Part shown: positions 49,897-60,574 of the stretch, piece by piece
Layout of the letters: each line of letters starts with the position of its first letter
Position numbering within the stretch: the stretch's first letter is position 1
From: Argentina anserina
Lineage: Eukaryota; Streptophyta; Magnoliopsida; Rosales; Rosaceae
Length of the DNA: 64,000 nt
Direction: 5' to 3'
Assembly (NCBI RefSeq): GCF_933775445.1
Contig: NC_065877.1
Coordinates: 34,794,694-34,858,693 of the forward strand
The notes under the pieces: generated by a model
What the model saw: only the letters and a program-made list of their open reading frames with translations
What the model was told of the DNA's origin: nothing
Database searches by the model: none
Position numbers and translations under genes: made by a program

Positions 49897-52510
49897 AGTG
49901 TTTTGAGTGTTAGTGTTTGACTTGTGAGACAAGTCACAACGTTGCTGGCATCAGCCCATTTCGGTAATTTTGTGAGCCCAATATGAAAGCTAGAAAAAAA
50001 AAGGGCAATGATATGGGTCTTGGTATGCGGCAAAACTACTTTGGGCTGCACGAGTTCAATCCATATTAGTCAATTTTTTCTCGTCGTGAATAATATGAAG
50101 AAGAAAAAATGTCCTAGGGTTTACTAATGGGTGCTTCTAAATGCACCTAACAAATCTCTATATAGACCCGACAATTAGTTATTTTCTAACTTTACCCTTG
50201 ATTCCAATGACAAACCCAGCAACTCCAAAACAAATGCGTTACCTTATCGAATAATAGCCCACGAAAAAATCAAAAGGGATCCCATTCATTGGTGCAAATA
50301 CATACACAAGAGATTAATGAACCATATGTGAGAAGTTCCATCCATTGATCACACACAGAGAGATAGGCAAAAAATGGGCATAAATTAGAGAGAAGGATCA
50401 TTGCCCATAAATCATGCAAAATGAAATCGAATATCCATACTAGTGTTCTAGCTTTCTCCTTCATCAAAATCTTTGCTTTTGTGATTATGGAGATGACAAT
50501 TAAGTTTATGTCGAGCAAAACTTGCGTCAGTTGAATTGTTGGGGGGTTTGGATTTGCTTGCTGGGTTTAGCAAAATAAAAGATAAAATTGGAATATTTGT
50601 ACAGACAATATTGTTGTTGCCTTGTTGAGTATATTTAGAAATTTGCTGAGTACATTTAGCGACACTCTTTTATAATCTAATAAACTACCCTCCACTACAT
50701 AGATACATAATTGCATGGTAGATAATTCGATCCCCGTATCAGCCAAACGATTAAGGCATGCTCCTAAAGCATATAGTTTTTTCCACGTACTATTCAAAAT
50801 ATCATATAGTTATTTCTTCCATATTGTAACGTACGTACTGAGCAGTTCATGTCTCCATTGGAAGCGAGATGAGGGTGATTGTTATACATCATATTCAAGA
50901 TAGTACAAAGAAAGCAAGACTTGATAGAGAAAATGAGTGAATTCAAGAGGTTTGAGACTTTACGAGCAGGAAGGAGTACGTATATACTACAAAAATGTTG
51001 CACTCATATTAGGCTTACCACTCGCGACTAGGACTACGAAACTAAGCCATTGAGATAACGTGTTAATTAATATACTAATATATACACGCCGTGTGTATAG
51101 ATTTAGAGTCCGATCTAGAAGGAATGAAGGATGCATGAGCATTATTGTTTTGACTAGGTTTGGGTGGCTTCTCCTTCGTATAGTTTTCTTTTCCTCTCTT
51201 CTAGAAATATTAAGCATTTGGACAGTGTCGGGTTCATCTTCTCTCTTCTGGCCTAATATTCTCCTGCGTCTCCATCTCATGTTGACAGTGGAGAATATAT
51301 ATAACGAATTTTCTGCCATGTGAAGGTAAGAAAACACGACCCCTTAAGAAACCTCCATATCCTTGCCTCCTTTTCTGGCTAAGTTAATCGAAGCTGTAAT
51401 AGCTGTGGCATGAGTGTGACACCTTAGACATATATATGCGCCGCATAGCCCACACGTTATTGAAACTTGATAGTGTGAGTGTGGCTATACCCATTAATTT
51501 TGCAATACCGGCCGTCGTGTTTCATATTTGATAGCTTTGATACGATTCCATTTAGCTTGTAACTCAAGTCTGCTTAGAAATGTTGGTTATGTTAAGGTGC
51601 ATATTCTTGAAGATTTGCAGAATATTTTGTTGGAACACTACTAGCCTACTACAAAGTTGCGTATTAGTGTTTCTTGCGTGTTTACATATATGTATGCAAT
51701 TCGCCAATGCTTGGTTCACATCGTAAGTGTAAGCTTTCATCGACGAATAAGAGTCGAGTTACATGTATATATAGGCTATCTATTCCTCCTGCTTTGTGCA
51801 TGATATCTAATTCACACTTGTATGTTCTAGACTTTTAGCTACTTGTTAATTAGTACGTACACCAAGGAAACCGAGGCATAGTTCATCAAATGCATTGTGT
51901 TCTCATATTCTCACTTTCTCAACTAACATGCTTAAGAGTCAAGACTTTGATCGAGCAAATATTTTCTTAACTTTTTTTTTTCTTGAAAGTATTTGGGCTA
52001 ATTTTGTAAGAAGTTTCCTAGTACATGTGTAGTTCAAGGAAAGTTATTCAGGACATCAAGTAAACTAACAAATATTGTGCAATCTCAGCGGTTCATTCAA
52101 TTTACATTTTTTATTGCACTAATACCGTTAAAAACTTGGAATAACTGAGAAAAAAAATAACAGAGCACGTGGCTTGCACTAATTTCAAATGTATATAAGG
52201 TGCATGCACATGATCAAAGGGTATGTAGAATTAACTCTAAAAGTCTAAACGACGATTTTCTTCATTTACTATAAGGAATTACTCAAGAGTCCAGGCAAAT
52301 AATTTTGCAGGTATAAACGTCCAATACATAAGACTAGCCACGTGGCTGAAATGCAGAAATATGCGATGTATCCTTGCCTCCTTCCCAGTTCCCAGTCCAA
52401 ACTAGAACCATACAGACTACATACGTATTCATGAATTTTGTAGTTTGATTTTGTAAAAATACTAATTACAAGAAATTTAGCATTCGATGTAGCTAAAGAA
52501 CATGTCTTCT

Positions 52511-52544
52511 CAAAAAAGAAAAAGAAAAAGAAAAAGAAAAAGAA
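52511..52544. repeat. (AAAAAG)n microsatellite
   Basis: About five units of an A-rich hexamer ending in G. Confidence 0.9.
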
Positions 52545-53128
52545 CATACAGTTGATTATGAACCTTCGATTTATGCATCTAGATATGGTCAAATATGGTG
52601 GTACATGTAAGTAATCAGGTTGTTTGTTTGTTTGCTAGCTTGTTAGTTTGTCAAATGATTAGAGTAGCGAGGTTAAGGTTTAGATACATGAATACCCTTG
52701 TACTTTTGTTACTGATTCTATAACCATGACCAAATTCGATTCTACTTTGCATATAATATTTAGATCGATATGATACTTAATCTTGTGTAAACCACCTAAT
52801 AGAGCCAAAGCAGAGCACGCCTTTGGCTTCTCTTATTGTACGTTTTTGGTTTGTTTTGATTGATGGTAGTCCATTACCAACACAACAAGCTATGTAGGGA
52901 TAATGATCGAGCTTCGCTAGCTAGCAACACATAGAGGCAATAGCTCATTTAATTTAACTTAATTACATCAGCACGGTTTTGATCTTTCTCGAGGAAGAAG
53001 AAGTGTCCAAAGTACGTGCTTATTTTCATTTCTTTCCCATTTCCAATTCACATAGCAAAGCACGGTGAAGTTGGATTCAAGGTAATTGATATGATGAATG
53101 CTAAGGTTGTTGCAAGTTCGTAGTAGCT

Positions 53129-53277
53129 GGAAAAATTTATGGTGCAACGCTACATACCATACATACCTTTAATCCACAATTCATACATTCTACGGACTCC
53201 ACGTGCATTTTAAGACACATTATATCTACCGTCCGTTTCAGTATGTATAGTATGCAGCGCTGCACCATAGACGAATC
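53129..53277. mobile_element. MULE-type MITE, 149 bp
   Basis: Inverted ends share TATGGTGCAACGCTACATAC / (other strand) TATGGTGCAGCGCTGCATAC. An exact 11-bp direct repeat TCGTAGTAGCT flanks it (53118-53128, 53278-53288). A 9-11 bp duplication and a G at each terminus fit Mutator-like elements. Non-coding. Confidence 0.82.
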
Positions 53278-53288
53278 TCGTAGTAGCT

Positions 53289-53911
53289 AAAGGGTTTCAA
53301 GAAAACAGTTCTTTTTTTAATATTTTGGTCTTGGTAAAAACACAACACGATTGTCAAAATTGGAAAGGTGAATATCTCGGTCATCATCAACATCAAGTTT
53401 TGAGCTCGAGGTCAAGGGGCAAGACCGACCAGAATAGCTGAAAGGCGTAAGCTTTAAATTTCACCCAATTCTCTGTGAAAAAACTTTGGATCAGACCTTT
53501 CAACCAAAATGTGAAAATCCTGGCTCCATTGTCAAATTGTCAATCACTCACAAACACTACATAACGTTCCTCAGAATTCCACGCCTCTAAGCAAGTAAAG
53601 CAACCCATACGATTAGTGTAAATCCCCACCCAAGTCGCTCCCACGTTCTTTTCTTCCCTAGTTTCTCGGTCTTTCGCTAACAATTTCCCTCATTAGGTTG
53701 GATTTCAACCTCCCTCGATCGCATTCCAGGCAACCATTTTGGGATTCAGCTTGATTTTACGGGTGGTAAGTCCATCTCGTGGATGAAATTTTCAACGTGG
53801 GAATCACAGTGTGCATGAACTCCCTCTGTTTTTGCTTCAGACTGAAATAAAGTGATTCATGGATTTGAGTCAAGTCTGCCCTGAATTAATACCCACTCTG
53901 GTTCGGTGAAC
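53289..53911. promoter_or_regulatory. Promoter and leader of the DUF1666 gene
   Basis: No other gene seen. A possible leader intron spans about 53766-53840 (GTAAGTCC donor, polypyrimidine run and TTGCTTCAG acceptor). It is a prediction from splice signals only. Confidence 0.4.
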
Positions 53912-56900
53912 ATGGGTGGTTCATCTAATTTGGTTTTCAAGAGAAAGATGTCTCCCTTTTCTGGGTCTTTCTCAGTTTTTGTCGCCTCCATTTTGCATAC
54001 TCTGTTCAGGTTTTTCAGCTCAATCTTTGTCAGGTATGTAAATTCAGGGATTTTGTGTTTCTTTATTCATATATTGAAAGCGAATAACTTCTTTTATTGT
54101 TTTCGTTTGTCTTGCAGGTTTGACGAAGAACAGAGTTCTTTGGTGAATGAGTCGTATTCTTTTATTGAGCGAGCAGCTATGCCCCAACAAGTTGAGTCTG
54201 AGGTTCCAAAAAGTGATGATGATTCAGAGTACTATGATGTTGAAGATGAAAAGGAGACGCCGGAGCCAAGCTTTGTGTTCAAATTTGAGTATCAGACTAA
54301 AGCTATATTAGAAGCAATGGAGAAAGTGAATGCTTATGGTCATTCTTCTATTGTCAACAAAGAGAATGAGTTGCTGCCTGAGAAACTTAGCAGCAGAAGG
54401 TACGCTTTTCAAGCTGAGAAGCATGTTAGTTTCTTTGAGGAAGAACCAAAAGTTGCAAGCTTTGTTGTCAGAGAAGCATCTGCTGATAACTCAAACTGTG
54501 GTTCCATGGTAATTGAAAACGACTGTGTGAAGCAATTGGTTACAGAGGCATGTGTTCATGAGGAAGAAGAACAATCAAAAGTTGCAAGCTTTGTTGTTAA
54601 AGAAGAATCCGCTGATAACTCAAATTTTGCTTCAATTGTAGCTGAAGATGAGGGTGTTCAGAATTTGATTACTGAAGAATGTGTTCGTGGAAAAATTCAT
54701 ATTCCTCAGGATCCAGAGAAGAAACTAGTTGGGGAAGAGTTTCATTTGGATACAGAAGAAAAGTCTCCTGAACATGATTCTGTGGATGAGAAAGTGGCTT
54801 CTCACGAAGATAAGTTTCTGCACAGAAAAGAATATGTTGTAGTAGAATCTTCTTCTGATTATTCGAGTTCTCTTTGTTCAAGCCCCGAGCTTTCGATATT
54901 GGGTCGATTTAGTGGTGATGGATTTTTGTCAGAAACAGAGTTTGGGGAAAGGGTTGAATTTGGTGCTTTGGAAGATATTGATTTGCAGAGTTTGGATGTT
55001 GGGTATGAGCCTGATGGATTTGATGAAGAAGATGAAGATATAATGGAGCAACTCGAATAGCTAGAAGAGTCAACTAGGAATGAGGAACATCATAAGCTTC
55101 GTAACCCAAAAGTGGCCAAACCTGAAGGGTTTACTGCCACAGATGAAAAGCCTAATGAGGATTTACAAAATTCTGAAAAGGTCAGAAGTCAAGTTTCGGC
55201 AGCTAATGATTCTGAGGATCCAAACACATTGGAGACATTGTGGGAACATCAAGAATTGATAGAACAGTTGAAAATGGAGCTTAAGAAAGTCAGAGGTTCT
55301 GGTCTGCCTACTATCTTTGAAGAATCCGAGTCTCCGAGTATGGATGATTTGAAACCATGGAAGATTGATGAAAAATACCATCATGGAGATCGAATGAGTG
55401 TTCTTCACAAGTTCTACAAGAGTTACAGAGAACGAATGCGAAAATTCGACATTTTGAGTTACCAGAAGTTATATGCAATAGGTCAGTCATCACTTCTCAT
55501 CAAACTTCTTAATTTCCTTGATGTATTATTTCTCTTAGGTCCCAAAATGATAGTCCTTGTGTTTTTCACCGCAGTTTTTTCATTTCTAGTTTGTTGGAAA
55601 AAAAAAACCCAGAATAGTTCAAGAGATATATAGTATATATGATATATCTAGCTGTTCTAATGCATTGAGCTTATTAACCCAACCTACCTTAGGTTAATTT
55701 ATTAAGTTATGACCCACCAAATCTGGTTGGTTGATCACAGAATAAGCATGAGCCTGGTTAGGATCCAAGCATCAAGTGTGATTATTACATTTAAAGTGCC
55801 TATACATGAACTAATTAGGATATTACCTTTCATAGTTCTCAATTGTCAGCACTTCATGAAATTAGGCTCCTTTGCATGTGTCACTGTATATATATTGTGT
55901 AAAGCACCACTCACATTCTAGTGGGATATGCACACAGTACCTAAAGCCTCACCATTGCCTTAATTTATGATAAGACTCTAAAAAGTTAAAGATTCATATC
56001 CATTACTTGTAGTATATAAAACTATTTAAGCATGCTGATCTTAGCTTCACCAAATCATGAAATTGCTTTAGTGCTCCACCAGTTTGATGAGATTAGCATG
56101 ACATTGGTTTCTTTTACAAAGACAAGTTTCAGAAATTCATGTGCATGAGAAGTTACTGTCTACTCAGTGAAAGTTACTATCAGCTTATCACAATCATCAC
56201 ATAGTTCCTCTGCATTTGTGGTCTTATTTTATCTTTTTAATCATGGATAGGATTTTTGCAGTCCAAGGACACACTAGAAACCTTTTCGAGCTGCAAGTCC
56301 TCAACTCCAGCAATCAAATCATTTCTTTTGCAGAACTTTGGGCTATGCAGACCGAAGAAAAATTCTGATTCTGACCCACTGGTTAAGTTCGTTAGAGAAT
56401 TGCATAGTGAATTGGAAGTAGTATATGTTGGACAGTTGTGCCTTTCTTGGGAATTCCTTCAATGGCAATATGAGAAGGTATTGGAGCTTTGGGAATTTGA
56501 TGAATATGGTTTACGTTCGTATAATGAAGTTGCAGAGGAATTTCAACAGTTTCAAGTGCTCATGCAAAGATTTGTTGAGAACGAACGGTTTCAAGGGCCA
56601 AGGGTTGAAAATTATGTAAGAAATAGATGTGTTATGCGAAATCTTATGCAAATTCCAGTGATCAGAGGTACGTGAGAAATCTGAATTCAATGTTATGTGT
56701 TTCTTTAGTGATATTACAGATGAACTTGGACTGATAAACACAAAATCTGTGTTTCAATGCAGAAGACAGTTTGAAGGAAAAAAAGAAAGCCAAGAGAGAA
56801 GGTAAAGACATTGATGATGCAATTGGATGTGATATTCTAGTAGAGATTTTGCAGGAATCCATAAGGACTTTGTGGCGATTCATAAGAGCTGATAAATCTG

Positions 56901-57375
56901 CCAATACAACGGATGCTTGTCGAAAAAGATCAAAGTTGGAACTTGAAGATTCCTTGGATCCAAAGCTATTACAGGAAGTTCAAGCAGATCTTCAAAAGGT
57001 TAGTAGTGATTAGTGATACTACCATGGCTCTGATGTGTTACTGTTGTCATTGTACTATTTCCATCAATATCAACTGTATTAAGCATGAGAATAACTTGCA
57101 TTTATTGTGAAATGCAGAAAGAGAGGAAGCTTAAAGAGCTGTTGAAGAGTGAGAACTGCATACTGAAGAGATTTAAAAAGCACCAGGAGGAAGAAGAGAG
57201 CGCAGAACACCTTTACTTTTTTTGTCAAGTTGACATCAGATTAGTGTCCAGGGTTCTAAACATGTCGAGCATAACAACTGATCAACTAGTCTGGTGTCAC
57301 AATAAGCTAAGCAGGATACAGGTTGTGAACCGAAGAATTCGTGTAGATCCTTCTTTCTTACTATTTCCAAGTTAG
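53912..57375 (+). CDS. DUF1666 protein gene, five exons, interrupted by one in-frame TAG
   Basis: Exons 53912-54033, 54118-55481, 56251-56667, 56763-56998 and 57118-57375 have GT/AG borders and join to exactly 799 codons. Codon 355 is TAG (55058-55060); the same frame resumes at once and stays open to the end. The N-terminus has a hydrophobic stretch (FSVFVASILHTLFRFF) that may anchor it in a membrane. The middle is acidic and low in complexity. The C-terminal half holds the conserved DUF1666 region: LETLWEHQELIEQLK, KPWKIDEKYHHGDRM, YKSYRERMRKFDILSYQKLY, LCLSWEFLQWQYEKV and VENYVRNRCVMRNLMQ. The family is sometimes annotated as 'ribosomal protein L34Ae', but its function is unknown. A 129-bp in-frame duplication lies in exon 2. 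Either this allele is a null or the TAG is a base error. The start is the first in-frame ATG. Confidence 0.85.
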
Positions 57376-58046
57376 TGAAATTAGTCTTTTTTGTCTCGGC
57401 AGAAAGTCACTTTAGCATTTCCAAAGCACATAATCATCTTATTGAGTCCTCAAACATCATCATGGTTCACAGAAAAGAAGACTATAGGATCAGATAATCA
57501 TAGACATATCCTTCCAAAGGAAAATAACTTAAGAAACTGGAAATAGTGTACTCTGAAGACTAGAGGATGTCCATTAGTTGGATCATGCATTATTCCAAGA
57601 CCGTTGCAGACTTGCAGCAGCAGCAGTCCTTGAGTAACAAGGAATAGGGTATGTATCGACTGAGTAGCCCAATGAGAGAGAGAGGCGCCCGCCTAGCCTA
57701 ATGTCCGGTTAGAATCTCAACTAAACAGTTTAGGCGATCGCCTAGAACTCAATTAAACCGCCTAGGTGCCTACCTAGAATCCGCTCAGCCAGTCTAGACT
57801 CAAATAAATGTTTTGCTTTCATTTTGTTATACAATTATTAAGAGGGTAGTTAAGTTGTAGGCTTTCTAGACATAAGCCTCAATAGATCAGGACATTGGGC
57901 TTGGGCTTTCATGCATATAAATCCATCCGCCTAAACCTCTGTTCATACATCTTAAACCCTGCTTTTTCCTGCACCTTTTGTTCACATCTACACAGATACA
58001 CAAGAACCTAAACAAAGATCGCTACTTTTCCTGTAACAATCCATCA
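57376..58046. other. Intergenic with GCCTAGG-type repeat fragment
   Basis: No gene seen. At 57680-57790 several CGCCTAG / CCGCCTAGGTG blocks resemble the GC-rich ends of the hAT family at 21254-21844, but clear termini are missing. Confidence 0.5.
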
Positions 58047-58914
58047 ATGCCGTCCATGGTAGCGACCCAATTCACACTTGCTCAAACCCCTTCTCCTCCA
58101 CGTCTCACATTCAAACCCTCCAATCTTCCCAACCCATCATTCCTCAAAACCTCTCCTCCTCCCCAAACTCTAGGCTTCTCCTTGAAGCTCGGAGCTCCTA
58201 GGGTTCTGCCGGTTTCTCCTCGATTGAGTATCGGTGGAGACAAGGCTCCGTAATATCCGACGGAATTCGCGGAAATTTGGTGGGAGAAATGCGAATGCAA
58301 GGACCCAAAATAGCGACATGAAAAAAAGAGATGGAAGCTGATCAAGGATCGCATAATCTCTAAAGGCGGCGTAGTTGCCGCCAAAGATCTCGCCCCATTT
58401 CTTGATTCTCTAGAAGATTCCGGACAACATGAAGAAGCATACATGTTTCCTGTTCTTATTCGTTTTCTTGATAGGTTGCTTAAGGATTGGCATACTGATG
58501 TTCAAGAACAAGAGCAACGATCGAGAGAGGTTCACTTCCGGAGGCTCTCAACAATCATCTCTCTAGTGACAAAGGTCCTCAGCTGGATTCGTAGGTGCCT
58601 TGATAGCTTCATCGACTTTATTTGCAGCTGTAACGGAGGGTCACCGTGGTTTGAAATTCTATTGCTGCTCTGTATCGTCGGTGTGCTTGTATATATTTTC
58701 CCTATTTTGTTCTTCCCTGTCCTTATTTGGAGATGTTTTTAAGGAGAGACCAGATCCACCCCCTTCGCCACCGCCCTTCAATCCCACCGTAGTGAAAAAA
58801 ATGTTTCCATTCATCAACCCTGGTATAGTGAAAAACTTTCTGCCGATCGATCCCAATGTAGCGGACAATTTGTTGCAGTTCAGTAGCGTCAGAGTAGCGA
58901 TGCTAGCGACCTAA
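58047..58914 (+). pseudogene. Broken gene of an unrecognised organelle-targeted membrane family, copy 1
   Basis: A single frame runs from the ATG at 58047 to 58742, broken by TAA at 58251 and TAG at 58311. A likely one-base shift in the T run near 58735 would extend it to 58914 (F-N-P-T-V-V-K-K onward). The first 60 residues are rich in Ser, Pro, Leu and basic residues and nearly free of acids, like a plastid or mitochondrial transit peptide. Then come charged segments, including DVQEQEQRSREVHF, and a hydrophobic segment ILLLLCIVGVLVYIFPILFF. A Pro-rich tail follows in the shifted frame. I do not recognise the family. The copy at 60575 is homologous. If expressed, it would make at most a short peptide. 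Confidence 0.55.
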
Positions 58915-59030
58915 CCAAAGCTTTTTATTCCAGTGATGCTCATGGTAGCTGCAGTAAGCTCAGCGCCGGAATTAGGAAGGGAGAATGAGTAGGGCTGGTT
59001 TAAGGCATAAATTTTTTTTGATAAAAAATT

Positions 59031-59518
59031 AAATATCTAAATTTTTTGTGAAGAATATGTTGTAACTAAAGAAAAATAGTGAGAAAATTGAGGAGATAAT
59101 ATAAATAAATATAGATTTATTAATAGAAAATAGTAAACAAAACTGTAGAGTAAAATAATAGAGAAAAAAAGTGACAAAGGAAAGAATTGGGAAGGAGGAG
59201 AAAAAAGAAGGGATGAAAAAAGAGGAGATAATAGAAATAAATATAGATTTACTAATAAAAAATAGTAGACATAAATGTAAAGTAAAAAAATAGAGAAAAA
59301 AATGAAAATGAAAGAATTGGGAAGGAGAAGAAAAAATTAGGGATGAAAAAAGAGAAAAACAAAAAAAAATATTGAAAAATGAAAGAATCGGGAAGGACGA
59401 GAAAAAATTAGAGATGAAAAAAGAGAAAAACAAAAAGAGGAATGTGGGAATCGAACCCACAACCAACTCTATCAAAAAATAATTAAACTTACCATTTAGC
59501 CAACTCCACCAACTCAAA
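59031..59518 (-). repeat. tRNA-like (SINE-like) head with tandem purine/pyrimidine body
   Basis: On the minus strand, 59518-59440 has an A-box-like TGGCTAAATGGTA and a perfect T-arm hairpin GTGGGTTCGATTCCCAC, i.e. a B box. It lacks a pairing acceptor stem, so it is not a functional tRNA. It is followed by about three diverged units of roughly 110-130 bp, each with GAAAGAATYGGGAAGGA and GGGATGAAAAAAGAG when read on the plus strand. This looks like a pol III-derived retroposon with an expanded body, or a tRNA-like fragment beside a satellite. Confidence 0.5.
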
Positions 59519-60574
59519 CTTTAGTAAGACTAGTACATATACTTGGTAATATTTCAGCACAATTTTCGATTGAACTATAACCCTACCAATCCGCCAAGTG
59601 GTTCTGCCCATGAGTAAGCTCGATCGGGTATCAACGTCTAAGGGCAGAGTAAAGATGAGCACGTACAAAAAGAAATGTAGAAAGCCTCTGCGGTTCCTAA
59701 TGGAAATATGTAGAAGAGATCGATCAACTTTGGCAGTTGTTAGTTGTTACTACTTTGTTGGTTTTGGTTATTACATGTTTGCTAATTAAATTTGATTTAC
59801 CAAACTTCCTTCCAACACAACTGTACTAGCCCTTCTACTGCTGACTTTAACAATTTGCCCACTTCTCAAACTATGTTTGATTGCAAATGGTACTTGTGGT
59901 ATCGTATATTTAGTGAATCTGTAATGATTCCTATTTTTTTTTCTTCATTGAGTAGAAGGTTATATTTTTCAATTAAGCCATGCCAGAACGGCAGAACCAG
60001 CTTGCATAGGAATGTCTGCTCCGCCTATAATTTATGGAGCAAGTAGAAACCTCGCTTCCTCTCATTGTAACAGTGGAGCTAGCTAGGTTATTCCAGCACA
60101 AAATTGAACATGGGTAATAGGTGAGATCTCTTTTCGTTGGTGCACGGTGTGCACTCAATTGGTGCTTCAAAATACTCGTTAATCCGCTTAAGCGTAAAGA
60201 CACATCACATCGATCATCGATCATAATAAGAATGTGAAAAAAAGTTTAGCAAAATGAATATGTCCATACCATTCACTGGTTGAAGAAACAACTCTCTTTG
60301 TTCATTATTGAGAGCCAAAGCAGGCTCACTTGGATAACTCGAGGTTGCTAGCTCGTCCCCTTTTCAATAGTATCTCTTTTCAATCAAAATAATAACGAAA
60401 TAACGCAAATAACCTTTATATTTGTAAATATGTACAGTAAAACCAAATTTAACTTGCAAGGACTAATCTACCCCAAGATTGTGTATAGAGTGCATATAAC
60501 ATACACCGTGTATGGATCTCAACCCTAAAACCCTACACCAATATATAAAAGAAAGTTTTGGAACAATTCAATCT
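59519..60574. other. Intergenic, no gene seen
   Basis: AT-rich sequence between the SINE-like repeat and the second broken gene. No recognisable coding motif. TATATAAAAG at about 60541 could be the TATA box of the downstream locus. Confidence 0.4.

Larger units (their letters stand above)
47277..53128. other. Long intergenic region
   Basis: 5.9 kb of AT-rich sequence without a recognisable gene. It contains an A run at about 47536-47550 and two purine-rich microsatellites listed separately. Short open frames here have no recognisable domain. Confidence 0.45.

Noticed and set aside
49708..50051. Polyserine/polyphenylalanine minus-strand proteins
   Set aside because: Produced by the (GAA)n(GAAA)n microsatellite.
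59029..59517. 162-residue Phe/Ser-rich minus-strand protein
   Set aside because: It reads through the tRNA-like head and the tandem low-complexity body; composition is explained by the repeat.
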